A DNA stretch of 64,000 nucleotides from Castanea sativa (lineage: Eukaryota; Streptophyta; Magnoliopsida; Fagales; Fagaceae), in NCBI RefSeq assembly GCF_040712315.1, contig NC_134024.1, forward strand, positions 31,706,555 through 31,770,554, written 5' to 3'. The translations under genes and the position numbers were made by a program. This document shows, one piece after another, positions 45,347-56,639 of the stretch. The notes beneath the pieces are model-generated. The model saw only the letters and a list, made by a program, of their open reading frames with translations, was not told the origin of the DNA and made no database searches. Numbering within the stretch: the stretch's first letter is position 1; each line of letters opens with the position of its first letter.

Positions 45347-45500
45347 TCATGCATCTAAATTCATGTTCCATGGATTTGGGTCGTTGCTTCTTGATAGATT
45401 CGATTATTTCCAGTGCTCACTAAGAAGCTATGCAACAGACGTTGGATGATTGCTGTGCATACACCACAACTCAGATGACGTATCTTCAAGAGTAAATCAT

Positions 45501-46185
45501 TGCTCTCTCCACTCATATTAAAATTTGGTGAACCTTTGGCCATTCCGGTAAAAGAAAGGGAGTAGTATCTAGCTGAGCGGGAGTATATCTTGAGGGGGAG
45601 CAGATTTTTTAGGCCATTTTACTGCTCTTATAGCTAATTTATTATGCTATGTTCATTTACATTGCTTTACTTTAAAACTTTTAGTACTATAGTTTAAAAC
45701 TCAGTTTATCATTAGTACTTTGTGTATCTTGGTGTTTATAGCCGTTTCTTGATGCTTTGAGTTTTCTATTGCTTCTTGCTTTACTTTCTTTAATGCATCA
45801 TGTATTTGTTGGACATATAATTAATTTTTGCATTGCTCTTAATTGCTTGCGTGTTCAGATGATCATTTATTCGTTAAATGTTCATTGTGGTCATTTCATA
45901 ATGACTGTTCATGTTTGATCAAGTTATGCTATATGTTCTTGTATCTTTTGTTTTTCTTGATCACATTTTACTTGTTCTTTATACATGCCTTGTATTCTAC
46001 TTGTCTAATATTTAATGAAGTTATTTTTTATGTGTAAGCGTTTCAGGATACATGTGTATATGGTTCAAGTGCTTCATAAGGTTTTAGATTTAGTTGTGAG
46101 TGAGTTTTGCCAACATTCTCATACTCACGTTTTAAGTCTAGATTTTGTTTAGGGGTTTGGTCACAAAATAGCTAAAGGGGGAGAT
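45501..46185 (+). other. 3' untranslated region and polypurine tract of copy C
   Basis: T-rich, non-coding. It ends in AAAGGGGGAGA (46174-46184), a canonical polypurine tract for plus-strand priming, directly before the 3' LTR. Confidence 0.75.
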
Positions 46186-47065
46186 TGTAAAATTGTAATT
46201 TACAATTATGTTTTATGTTGGCTTTAATTCCGTGTCAAATTTGATTGTAATTCTGTTCAATCATTTCCCTGTATTTTTGTTGGATTTATTGTAAGGGCTG
46301 TGTGTGAGAGCTTGGTGAAGAATTTGTGAAGATGAGGATTTCGCGAGTTGCTCGTGACTGTTGAGCCGCGAAACAGGCTACTTGAGAAGTACATGTTGGA
46401 ATTTGAAGAGTCCTTGTCAGGCTGGATTTCGGTTATTCGCGGCTCAAGTCAAGTCGCGAGTGACCCGTGAAACTCACTATTTGATTGCTTTTTGAGTGTG
46501 TCTTTTCCCATGCTTTACCAACACTATATAAACCCTCATTACCCACGAAATGTAAGAAGAAGGAATATTTACAAGAAACTTTTGAGAGAGAAAAACCTAG
46601 CCAAACACTTGAGAGTTAGAGATTCGTGTACTATAGTTGAGAGAAGTTTTGGTGCCTGTGGGAAGCATTGGAAGAATCCATTGAGTGGTGAATGTAATCA
46701 ATTGGAATTGCAGAATCCAGATAACTAGTGGAGACAAGACTCTGAGAAGTCCGTTGGTAGCAGGGGTTTGGAGGGTTCTGGTACATTGGGTAGATTAGGC
46801 TTGGAAAGTCTTTCTAATATTCATGTACTCCAACTTATTCACTAGGGGATCGATTTTAGCTTGGAGGGCCGCAGAGAGGTTTTTTGCCGAGTATTTCAGT
46901 TTCCTCTTCGATAATACGTCTTGTTGTTATCTTGTTTTTGCATCTCTCTTCCCTTCTCTTTAAGTTTTACATTTATTGCTTATTGTACTTGTTTATGGCT
47001 TAGAGTAGTGTTTAGGTTTATTGCACTTCATTTACTCTTATTCCACACTTAGATAAGTTAGAGTT
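46186..47065 (+). repeat. 3' LTR of copia copy C, right end lost
   Basis: Begins TGTAAAATTGTAATTTAC after the polypurine tract. TATA-like ACTATATAAACC at 46523. It parallels 27016-27913 plus 35476-35662, but similarity stops near 47065 (AGATAAGTTAGAG), so the last 85-90 bp and the duplication are missing. Confidence 0.85.
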
Positions 47066-47982
47066 ATATAATGAGTCTCTCACCTTAGTCCTTTCTTTTA
47101 TGATTTGATATATGCATCGATCGACATGCACAAATTCATTTTCATCGAGTGATATATAATTCGTTCTAGGCCAATTTGGGTATAGCATTATCAAATCTAG
47201 CTAATTCTCATACTTGTTATCAAATTTCCTTTTGATTTGATCTTTTAGGGCTTCATTTACTATTGATAAATTTTGAGAGATATAAATTCTCAATAGTTTA
47301 AACTCACAAAAACTAAAATTCTTGAGAGTTGATGATTTTGTTGTTGAGATGTGCTTAAAATTTGAATTTATACCTTTAGACAACAATATATTTTAAATTT
47401 TATTTATTTAAAATAATCCTATACATACTCATCTATTTATTAACTAAATTATTAGTAATTTAAACTTTATAAATAAAATTTTAAAAGACAAAACAACCTT
47501 AAATATATATACGCATCTCTCTCCCTCCCTTTTTGTAAAAAAAAAAAAAAAAAAAAACTCTTTTTAAAATTAACTCTACGTAGTTAGTCCTAAGGAAAAC
47601 AAAAGGTGAAATTTTGAATCTAATAAGTGTAAGCTCGACTAATTGACTAAGCTCGGTTGATCCACAACCCCCTAGTACCTACTACCTACTACTTAAATCG
47701 ACCACTAGTAGATCTACTAATTAGAGTCAAGATAATCCAACTGGAATAATGATGAGCTCAGCTCAGGCTTACCTAATGACAAGTTAACCTAGCTTGTCAA
47801 TTTGTAAATCAATCATGTTCCTAGAATTAGGCCAAAGTTTATGACCATCATTATCCAATATTACTCAGAAAGACAAATATTCAAGAAATGACACTACAAT
47901 GGGTCATAAAGATTTTTTAAAGGGCAAGAAAAGGAAGAAAGAGGAGATTACAACAACAAATATCTCTCATTCTCTCAACAAA

Positions 47983-48023
<41 letters not shown>

Positions 48024-48219
48024 TAGAGAGAGAGAGAGAGAGGTGTCCATTGTCCACGTTAGTTTTGCAACCAGCTGATTTGTCAAATAATTAAATAACC
48101 TTAACCCATTAAGACACTTGGAGCCTGTTTAGATGTGTTTTTGGACAACTATAATTAATAATAATAATTTATAAGAAATGTACAAAATTGTACAAAACTC
48201 TTAATTAAATATGAAATTA
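47066..48219 (+). other. AT-rich DNA with compound microsatellite
   Basis: No gene found. An A homopolymer lies at about 47537-47557 and a TA-CA-GA compound repeat at about 47983-48041. Confidence 0.65.
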
Positions 48220-48361
48220 TGCTAGGGCCACATAAATGACCACAACATTGTGATTGGCAAAGATGTGTCAGTGGGCCATGTGGGGACACACCTTTGCTAA
48301 TCACAACTCATTATGTGGAGAGTTGTGGCACAATATTGTGGTCATTTATGTGGTCCTAGCA
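48220..48361. mobile_element. 142-bp MITE with about 30-bp inverted ends
   Basis: The left arm TGCTAGGGCCACATAAATGA is matched in reverse by the right arm, whose complement begins TGCTAGGACCACATAAATGA. Each continues CCACAA(C/T)ATTGTG. The middle is also self-complementary (CAAAGATGTGTC with GACACACCTTTG), so it could fold into one long hairpin. It is too short to code. Flanks share ACTCTTAA..AAATATG on both sides, so the true ends may lie slightly further out. Confidence 0.8.
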
Positions 48362-48389
48362 CAACTCTTAAATATGTGAGATATACATA

Positions 48390-48965
48390 TTGTCCGGATC
48401 GTCGCAAATGGTCTGAATCGCCGGTGAAGACTTCGTCGCGAAGGTTCCTAATCGGCAACGAATGGGTTCCAATCGGCGACAGTGGGAACTGAACAATATT
48501 TCCGAATTGGCGACGAATGGGTCCAAAACTTCAAAACCGTCACAAATGGGTCCGAATCAGCGACAAAGGGGTTTGGATCGGCGATGAATGGGTTCAAATC
48601 GGCGACGAAGGGGTCCAAAACTTCAAAATCGTCGCGAATGGGTCCGAATCGGCGACGAAGGGGTCTGAATTGGCGACGAATGGGTTCAAATTGGCGATGA
48701 AGGGGTCCGAATCGGCGACGAGTGGATCTGAAACTTCAAAACCGTCGCGAATGGGTCCGAATCGGCGATGAATGGGTTCAAATCGGCGACGAATGGGTTC
48801 GAATCGTCGAGAATCGCTGAGAATGGGTTCGAAAAGGCGACGGTGGGAGCCGAGATCGTCGCGAATGGGAGTCGGTGACTGTGAATCGTCGCGAATGGGA
48901 GTCGGTGACTGTGAATCGTCGCGAATGGGAGTCGACAAGTGGGAATAGTCGTCGCGAATGGGTTC
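48390..48965 (+). repeat. 21-bp minisatellite
   Basis: Diverged tandem units of GTCCGAATCGGCGACGAAGG type, 21 bp long, with variants TTCAAATCGGCGACGAATGG and AAACCGTCGCGAATGGG. Because 21 is a multiple of three, several frames on both strands stay open. Those ORFs are repeat artefacts. It is GC-richer than its surroundings and ends just before the CACTA-type terminus. Confidence 0.85.
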
Positions 48966-49077
48966 TGTGGTGTATTTGGGAGGCTTTTGTATTTAGGAGG
49001 CTGAAATAAAAGAAAGGCATACTTTTTAAGTTATAAAATGAAAGGGAAGTGAAGTAAAAGGCTGAGTTTTTAAGTTT

Positions 49078-49545
49078 TTAGTGACGAATGTCAGTTTCGT
49101 CACTAAAGAACCCAGCTTTGTTAATGTTTTTAGTGATGAACTTTATATTTCGTCACTAAAACATACTTTTAGTGACAAATTGTGATTTCGTCACTAAAAA
49201 CATTAAGTGTAAAACTCTTATTATTTTAAGTGACGAATATTTTTCGTCGCTAATTCTTCCTTATAGTGACGAAAAGTTTTCGTTACTAATACTATCCACA
49301 ACAATACCTACAGTGACGAAATATTTCGTCACTATAAATTAATTAAACTCACGCCAAAGTTTCCCTTCACTGGCGCCCATTTTTCAAATCACAATAGTGA
49401 CGAAATTTATTTTTCGTCACTAAATGTTATAATTTTTTTCAATATTAGTGACGAAATGCATATTTCGTCACTAAAACTGTATTTTTAGCGACGAAACATA
49501 TTTCCTCACTAATTTTCGTCACTAAAAATACATTTTGTTGTAGTG
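49078..49545 (+). mobile_element. CACTA-type transposon terminus with palindromic subterminal repeats
   Basis: The right edge reads ATTTTGTTGTAGTG, the inverse of CACTACAACAAAAT, a standard plant CACTA end. The 460 bp before it contain about nine palindromes of TTTAGTGACGAAA...TTTCGTCACTAAA type (for example at 49079, 49133, 49171, 49264, 49312, 49396 and 49447). Arrays of this kind near the ends are where the CACTA transposase binds. No transposase is present. The left end is uncertain: CACTACAATGGG at 47892 is a weak candidate. Confidence 0.75.
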
Positions 49546-50372
49546 ACATCAAAACTTTTGCAAATATTGGTTGGGACAATTGACCCTAATCACCATAAGG
49601 TAACTACGACCATGTTGCCTGAAGACCAGCAAAACTTCGCATTGTCTTCCATGTGGAGCAACACCTTCAAGAGTCCTGTCCCTTTACCACGTTCCGAGCT
49701 AATCATTTTTTTTACTTTAATTCGTTGAACGTTCACTAATTTTATGGCTGGTTTTGCTCACGTTATGCTTGCTCAATTAAAAAATTATTCAAGAAACTAA
49801 CAAGTTGGATTGCAAACCCAAAAATATTTCTGCTTAATATCCATAACTCATTTTTTTACTAATTAGAGCTGCAGAGGAATTTTTTTTTTTTTAATTTGCA
49901 AAGTGATAAATTATTGACTAACAAAGCCTAAGACGGCTATGATAGCTACTTAATTGTCTTGTTTAAAAAGTATCAACCATTTATTTTAGTGTATATTTTT
50001 AAACTAAGTGCTATTTTTGGTGTTGAAAGCATCATTATGAAATTCTAAATGGGAGTAAGACGATGAATCTATTAATAAAGAAGATGCAGATAGAAGAACA
50101 CTGAATACCAAATACAGGGTTGTTGATATTATTGTCTTCTTACTCTTGTGATGGTTAAGGTCTTGGAATTTTTTCTGGTAGTGACCGCAATAATATGGCA
50201 TTGCTGATTTTGCTTAGGTTAAACTTAAATCCAAGATAGGTTGATGTCTAAGTTCATTGTATGTCTATGTATTTTCCCCCCTCATATATTCTAGGTGATT
50301 AACCTAATTAGTGCCTGTGGTCACCCCTTAAAAAAGTGAAAGTTAAAAAAAAAATGTAGATACGTAAATCAA
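49546..50372 (+). other. Unassigned AT-rich DNA
   Basis: I see no gene or recognisable element between the CACTA terminus and the next inverted-repeat element. Confidence 0.6.
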
Positions 50373-51732
50373 GGTTATCAGACCCGAACCGTTCAATGAA
50401 CGGTAAAAGAAAGAGGTTCAAGGTTTTTAAGGTCAGACCAAAGTCGAACCGAAATCAAACCGTGATGACGTTATAATTAATTCAATAATTTTTTAAATAT
50501 TAATAAATATATTAAATTAGTATAAATAGAAAATTTAACAAAAATAATCCAATTAAATATAAATATCTATATTTGAAATATATTTTCATATCATTACTTT
50601 TACAAGACAAATAAGAAATATCAAATCCTAAGCAAATTTAAATATAATATCTATTTATTTATTTATATATTGATTAGTTAAACTTGTAATAATAATAATA
50701 ATAATTTCCCGTAATTTTTTTTTTATTACTCACACTTTGCCATGTGTCAAATTTAGAAAAAATTGTGTAAAATATTGTGATACTATATTACTCTTAAAAG
50801 AATGATGCAAAAGATACAAATTATTTTACAAAATTTTTTACAAACTGCTGATATGGTGAGCGATTATTAGTAAATAAAAATGTGATATTAATGGTGGGTC
50901 TAAACAAAAATTAATAAGAAGCTGACCACATCAACATTTTTTAAAATATTACAAAATAATTTGTACATAGAGCATTACTCCTCATAAAAATACTTGAAAT
51001 ATTTAATGCACCTAACAATGCATGCCACATCATGTTGGGCAGCTGAAAATTTAATGGCCGAAAATCTAATGGTTGTTGGCATACTTAAATATTTAATGCA
51101 CCTACGCATGTCACATCACATCTTTCCAATGTTAGCAACGTGAGGGACTTGGGAATTCCAACTCAAAAGGAGTAACAAAAGAAAGAAAGAGAACACATAG
51201 CAGTAGTATTCAGCGAAAAAGAGGAAATTACAGAGTGATCTCCATCAACGAAAAAAAGAAAGAGAGAAGAAAAAGAAGAAGAAAGAAGAAGAAGAAGCGG
51301 CAGCGGAAGACGAAGGCGTGATTGGTGTTCTTCTTCTCTCTCTCTCTCTTTTTTTTTGAGGAACTTGTCTTCTTCCCTAGTTCTTTTTTTTTTCCTTACA
51401 AATCCCTTTGTTCAAGATCTAAAATTATCAGATCTCCTTCCGATCTTTGTTCTTCTTCATGTTCTTTTATTTCTTTTTCATTTCTTCTAGATCTGACCAT
51501 TACTTCATACTGGTGTATTAGCCAAATTTCACCGAAAAAGCTGAAACAAAAAGAAACCGTTCGAACCTCAAAAACCGGTCATGGTTCTCAAAACCATACT
51601 GTCCGATCACGGTTCGCGTGGGTCTCTGCTTTTTTTCCATAGAGCGGTTCTTGAAACTAAAAAAACCGCAAAAACTGAGAGGTTCGTGGTTTTTCCAGTC
51701 CGACCGTATGGTCCGGTCCGGGTTTCAAAACC
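50373..51732. mobile_element. Possible TIR element of unknown family (1360 bp)
   Basis: The left end GGTTATCAGACCCGAACCG and the complement of the right end, GGTTTTGAAACCCGGACCG, agree at 15 of 19 positions. The interior is AT-rich on the left. On the right it has a GAAGAAG/CTCTCT-rich segment (51180-51420) that produces a spurious ORF. No transposase. I could not find a clear target duplication, so the superfamily stays open (hAT or MULE are possible). Confidence 0.55.
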
Positions 51733-52433
51733 ATGATGCAAATAAGTTAATAAACTATTGAAAAAAAAAAAAGAGTTAATCTAAATGCACTAAACTGAGA
51801 CAAAATGCAATTTTGATTATTATTGACTTATAATTACAAGAAGTTTCGAATTAGTAACATATAACCTATCTCACAAAACTTTTGTCCAAAAGCCCAAAAC
51901 ATGGTTTTGTTTAGTTTTGATTAACACTTTAAAGTTCCATCCCAATAATCAAGAAAAGAAGTTATAATTAAAAAAAATGATTGGAAGGAAATTTCACCTT
52001 AAAACAAGACAGCACAACTCCTTTATTGAAGGTAAAAGTTTTGTTCTTGGACCTCAATACATAAAAATAAGTCTATTATATTTATATGTTAAAAGTTGTT
52101 GCATTAGTAACTTAAAGTGGTGTTTGGTATGAGGAAATTCACATTACACCACTATAAAGATTCTTAGGAATATGGTGCTTTGTAATTTAGGAATGCAACT
52201 ATTCATATGTTTGATTTAACTGGGAATCTAATAAGATTCTTATGCTTTATTTATTTAAGAATCTTAAAGAAATTATTTATTTTTCTCATAGTGTCCTTAG
52301 ATTTGTAAACCCAATATCAAATCTTTTATTTTTTTGTTTTTATCTTCCTCCATATAAATAATGACAAACAAAATATAAATTATAAATTATGACAAATTCA
52401 TTAAAACTATAGTTTAACATTTCAAAATGACAT
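51733..52433 (+). other. Unassigned AT-rich DNA
   Basis: No gene or recognisable repeat seen. Confidence 0.6.
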
Positions 52434-53460
52434 TGTGGTGGCCTAGCCCAATAACACTTGGCTCTTGGGTTCGGGCCCCTAATTTATATGTATACTGGGT
52501 AGGGATTATCCCACAGTGGAAGGCCTAAGAGATGACCCTAATTGCTACCGATAAGACCTCTTGTGTTGAGTTAAGATCCACACAATATTTTCCCTGACCC
52601 CCGAGAAGGTTCAAGCTCAGCCAAGCAAGACTTCTTGACCCTTAAGCTATGTTTATCCTTATTTCCCTTGTGTCTCCCCCTGCCCTAAATATTCCCAAGC
52701 CCTCATTCACACCCTCCTTCCCCCTTTTGTAAAGTAGGCGGGTCCCCCTTTGCACCATATTCCTGACTAGATAAGACCCGTTGCACACTCCCGAAATGAC
52801 CTCCTTGGAACTTGCACCAGACATTGGGTCATGCTTGGTAGGCAGATTCCCCCAAGGCACTATCTCTAGTCCACGGCTCATTAGGGGTGCTCGATTTATT
52901 CTCGATACTGTTCAGTTCGGTGTCAGGACAGGTCGTGCCAATTTTAGGGAGCATGCTGTGATTTCGGGTTGGGCCTTTGTTCATGGTTCATAAAATAGCC
53001 CCCACAATCCCATCTTCAGATCGTGGGGATGGGATCGTGGTCACACTCTCGGCGCGTGGGGAATTGTGCCTGAAGTGATCGCTGCTTCTTGGAGACACCA
53101 AGCGTCAGGCAATAAATGTGCTGGATTTGACAACCTTTGCACTAAGCATGCGTAGAGCCAGCTATCAAGATCAACGGCCAAGATTGCCTGACCTTTCAGT
53201 TACCGAGGCACGCATGGGATAAAGGACAGGGGTGGTTATCAGGTTTCCTGCCCAAACATTTATTGCTCCCCACCCTATAAATATCATTTGACTTTCCCCT
53301 ACTTACTTTATCTACTTCATTTTCCCTCTCGAGCTTTCAACTTAAATCCTTCGAAGTCCCAAGAATCCTTCCACCAGAGAATAGCCCTTTTATCGAGAAG
53401 ACCAAATAACCTGTAAGTCTTTTGGCCTATGCCTTATTTTCTCTTTAGTTTTTACCAGTA
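52434..53460. repeat. Probable LTR / promoter region at the 3' side of the second Tat element
   Basis: A change to GC-richer sequence beginning TGTGGTGGCCTAGCCC at 52434. It precedes the antisense ORF in the place where the 3' LTR of a minus-strand Tat element is expected. TATAAATA at 53276-53283, 178 bases before the ATG at 53461, could drive the antisense ORF. LTR ends are not proven, because no partner copy lies in the window. Confidence 0.45.
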
Positions 53461-55990
53461 ATGGGGTTTTCCCATTTAGTAAATAACGACGCCGCCGTAG
53501 TGGCCTTTAAAGCTATGTTCGATATCCCCCAAGATGTACAAATCCAGTACTGTCTGGAAGGGGACATAGAAAATGATAGGTTGTTGAGGGTGATTTTCAT
53601 CCCAATAATGGCAGTCCTTAAGGGTGGGACTAGGTTCTCTTTAGATCCCTTTCTACTAAAGACCCTTCGTTTTTATGGGCTTTGCCTCAACTATTGTCTA
53701 CCCAACTTTTACAAGGTAGTAAGCTGCATCAATCGAATTAACAGGCTATACAACCTAAAACTTACCCACCCCGACATCAATTTTTTGTATAGTTGTTGTG
53801 GTAGCCTCACCAATGGCTATTACCTCAAAGTTCGGGATCCCCGAATAAGGATAATATCCTACCTCCCGAATTCCAAAAGGAATTTCCAAGGGGAATTTAT
53901 AAAGGTGAGCAGCAACTGGCTTGCTAGTGAGCTCATATGTCCGACTTCACCTCGGAGAGTAGGTCAATGGCCCTTAAGAACTTGTCTTGCACAATTTAGC
54001 TTGCTTAATTTCCTCCCCCTCCCTTTTTTTCACTAACTATTCTTTCTCGGTTTTCATTGTAGATTCTCGACACATCAAGCCGAATCCTAGTCTCGTCAAA
54101 GCTCGGGATCTAAACTTCGTCATTTGTTCGAAGATATTCATGCACTTTGACAGACAACTCACTCCGGGTGTAGACATCTCATTTTGTATCTTGTTAATAA
54201 ACTTTAATCCTCGGTCCCAATGGTGAGCTTGACATGTATACAAAAGGTAATTGAAGTTATTTTGATAGTTTGGAAGTAATCACAGCTTAAAAGTGCTCAA
54301 ATCGCTTTGAAAATGATTCTGAAAATGACATTTGCTCACTATTTTGACCATAAATTTTGATCCACAAAAATTTTTTGAGTGCGGTTTGTTTCATTGGAAT
54401 TTAGAAATCATGGGTTTCAATTTAAATACAAATTGTGCCTAATTTGGATTATATTGAGTGAGTTATGACCATTTGAAGTTAGGCCAACTGAGCAGTTCGA
54501 TTTTCTGGGTTTTAAAACTTCATTCTAAGGGCCCAAAAACATTGTGCTTTGATGTGAGCCAGCCCACAGACCTTTGGGTATGTCCAAAGACCATTAAAAA
54601 GCCCTGAAAACTCTAATTTTAACTTATAAATACTCATCTTATGTCTCCAATAAAAATCCTAGCCACAGAGAGTGATATTTGGTCTTCATTTTCTCTAAAA
54701 GCCTAATTCTCTTTTCTAAAACTCTAGAGTAGCACCTTTGCACCTTTTTTTACAAATTAAAAAAGCTCTCTTTAGTTAGTTCTAGAGGGTGGCCTACGGC
54801 TCAGGGGACCAGATCGAGACCCCTCCTATAGAGCAAGTGCCTCCTTTTATCCCTACCTCCGCCGATCCCCCAGTTTCTCCACTGATGACTCCTAGTCCAA
54901 GGCAAGAGGACCACTTGAGCACTGAAGGTGCTAAGGGGGCTTCATCTTCTACTCCCCTAGCCCTAGGTTGGCAGCACACCTTTAGGCTAGGTGAGGGGCC
55001 CCTTCTTGCTAACTTAATCTTGTGAACTTAGAGGAAGGGTGAGGGTGGATGCATAGCGAACAACCTGGGGCAAGTGCTACTATTGCTTGAGGATGTACAC
55101 TTTTAGGATGATGTCAGGGACGAAGACATTGTCCTTAACCTCAAATGGCACACTATCGCTCTAAGTGCTCTTTCTCGGTACTTCTTCAAGGTTATTATGT
55201 AAATAATTCTTTTCTACCTTAGTATTAATGTATTTCTTCTTTTTTAGGCTGCTAAGGGGGCACACTTGCTCGAAGGTTGGTTGAAAAATTTCATCGAGGA
55301 GGCATCTAGGAAAGGGCTTTGAAGCAAGTAGCAGAGTCCACTTTTTAAGAAAAGGCCAGAGAAGTTGCTTTGGCCGAGAAGAAGTTGGCCATTGATAAGA
55401 TGGCCCGGGATGCCGTCGAATGGAAGATGGGGGTTCTTCAGGGAAGTTTGAGGAGTCCGACACCAAGCTAGCCCATGCTTTAATTGTAGTCTCAACCCAA
55501 GATAAGGAGCTAGAGGACATGAAAAAGAACATGGAGTAGGTCGAGTAGAAGTTCTATGACACCAGCTTCGATGAAGCCGAGTGCTCTGCCACCGTGGTGA
55601 TCAAGGAGGCTAGGCTAAAGGGCTTCATGGAGGGGTGGATGGCATCTATTAATGACATCAACCTTCCTCTGACTTCCCCTTTCAAGGACTCGTCCTAGGT
55701 TCCTTTGTTCTAGATCCCCTATAGAGGAGGCTCATAATGAAGGGCGTTCCAAAGCAGAGGAGGAAAGCCCCAATTTGCATAAGCTTGTGGAGCAGATTAA
55801 GGCCCACACCAAGGTGATTGATTTGGACAACCCAAATCCTCCTATGTTGATCCAGCCCCTACTACTCCCAAGGGTGTGGAGACAATGCCCGACCCTACTG
55901 CTCCGGCCACCGAATGGGGCCCCACTCTTAGTCCTCCAACTATCACGTAGAACCCAAGCCCTTAGGCATAATTCATTGCTTGTTGTTGTT
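53461..55990 (+). pseudogene. Antisense accessory ORF of the second Tat element
   Basis: Exon 1 (53461-53962) reads MGFSHLVNNDAAVVAFKAMF, DVQIQYCLEGDIENDRLL, DPFLLKTLRFYGLCLNYCLP, LPNFYKVVSCINRINRLYNL, KLTHPDINFLYSCCGSLTNG, and ends with CPTSPRRV. A 100-bp intron (53963-54062, GT...TTGTAG) leads to exon 2 (DSRHIKPNPSLVKARDLNFV), which LTR-like sequence cuts at 54169. Later exons are degraded: a Pro-rich part (54789-55025), a coiled-coil part with AREVALAEKKLAIDKMARDA near 55350-55420, and a C-terminus ending VEQIKAHTKVIDLDNPNPP near 55783-55839. It runs opposite to the integrase on its right, as does the ORF at 16403. Function unknown. Confidence 0.72.
54169..54785 (+). repeat. LTR-like fragment in the antisense ORF
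   Basis: Begins TGTAGACATCTCATTTTG, resembling the start of the solo LTR at 58267 (TGTAGACACCATATTTTG). It has TTATAAATACTC near 54637, much as that LTR has TATAAATACCCC near 58956. No CA end or target duplication is seen on the right, so it is probably a truncated LTR. Confidence 0.5.
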
Positions 55991-56639
55991 ATGTATTATC
56001 TCTTTTTCCTTTTTTTTTTAAACCATCCCTATATTTTGTAAGGAAAATTTTTTCCTTTTTTTTTTTTTTTTTTTAAATAGAACAACTTTCTTTTTGTTTC
56101 ATTTTTGTGTCCATTAAATTTCCTGCGCTGAGTTTTCATTTATTGCGTAAATTTAACTAAGTGTGAATGCACGGCACTTGGCCCTTGAATGGGATAGCCT
56201 TTAACCTTTGAGTTAACAATGTTTGTACAGTAAATGCATAATAACTGACGGTTATACGACTTAGCCTTTTTTAAGTTGCCAAGTATACATTCATGGTGTT
56301 TGTTTCTAAAGCATTCGAACTGCCTTCTTTCACCTTCCATTTTCTTTTTTCTTACTTTCTAACCTAGACGATGGCCGGGGTTAGACCAAGACTAGGTTGC
56401 TGTCCTAAATTAAGTTTCCACCTAGTTGGTGACCAGGGTCAAACCGAAGTTAGGCTTCTGTCCTTAGTTAATCTTCATTATGCATCATCTTTCTTAAAAC
56501 CAAACTCATATCTCTTCAACAGAATAAAAACATGTTGGCACATAAAAGATCATGGACATTCATTTTTCTCAAAATTTACATTCCAGAAGATGTTAAGTGC
56601 ACAAAAATTGCTAGCAAATCAATAGAAGTATTTCTTAAG
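55991..56639. other. Spacer between antisense ORF and integrase
   Basis: Homopolymer-rich (a T tract at about 56056-56074). Two related segments near 56372 and 56423 contain TTAGRCTNGGTTGCTGTCC-like text. No gene seen. Confidence 0.5.

Larger units (their letters stand above)
40858..45500 (+). pseudogene. Second ORF of copy C, split by two insertions
   Basis: It starts MSPRKKIVAKKTTKRQKFDE at 40858 with a basic N-terminus, like MAPKRKS in copies A and B. It reaches WICKSLRTHNSG before a solo LTR at 41064. It resumes at 42342 and gives HTIEFSLEMRVFAYILLFNL, then SQPRAVFLLDLYKKKNINIC and ICAHIFHLFTLCVHKKTIRM, then an acidic tail broken at 42954 by a second insertion. The end (45352 on) gives SLRSYATDVG and MQQTLDDCCAYTTTQMTYLQE. 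The domain plan parallels copies A and B, but the sequence is far diverged. Several frame breaks; the end is approximate. Confidence 0.65.
27016..47065 (+). mobile_element. Pol-less copia-type element, copy C, heavily invaded
   Basis: 5' LTR (split), primer site at 35664, gag 35730-38760, spacer, second ORF from 40858, polypurine tract at 46174 and a 3' LTR from 46186. Insertions: copy B in the 5' LTR, an LTR-like segment in gag, a solo LTR at 41064 and an unclassified segment at 42954. Like A and B it has no enzymatic pol. Its LTR family differs from theirs (TGTAAAATTGTAATTTAC start), so gag plus second ORF without pol occurs in two LTR families. The 3' LTR loses its last part near 47065. 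Confidence 0.82.

Noticed and set aside
47892..47903. CACTACAATGGG as left end of the CACTA element
   Set aside because: Only the first eight bases match the right end, and the 3-bp flanks (TGA and ACA) disagree. It stays a weak candidate.
48482..49020. ORFs on both strands with repeated GSESATKGS or IRDDSQSPTP text
   Set aside because: A 21-bp minisatellite keeps frames open. There is no gene evidence.
51322..51642. 106-residue ORF rich in Phe/Ser
   Set aside because: It arises from a CT-rich low-complexity tract. No domain, and it sits within an inverted-repeat element.
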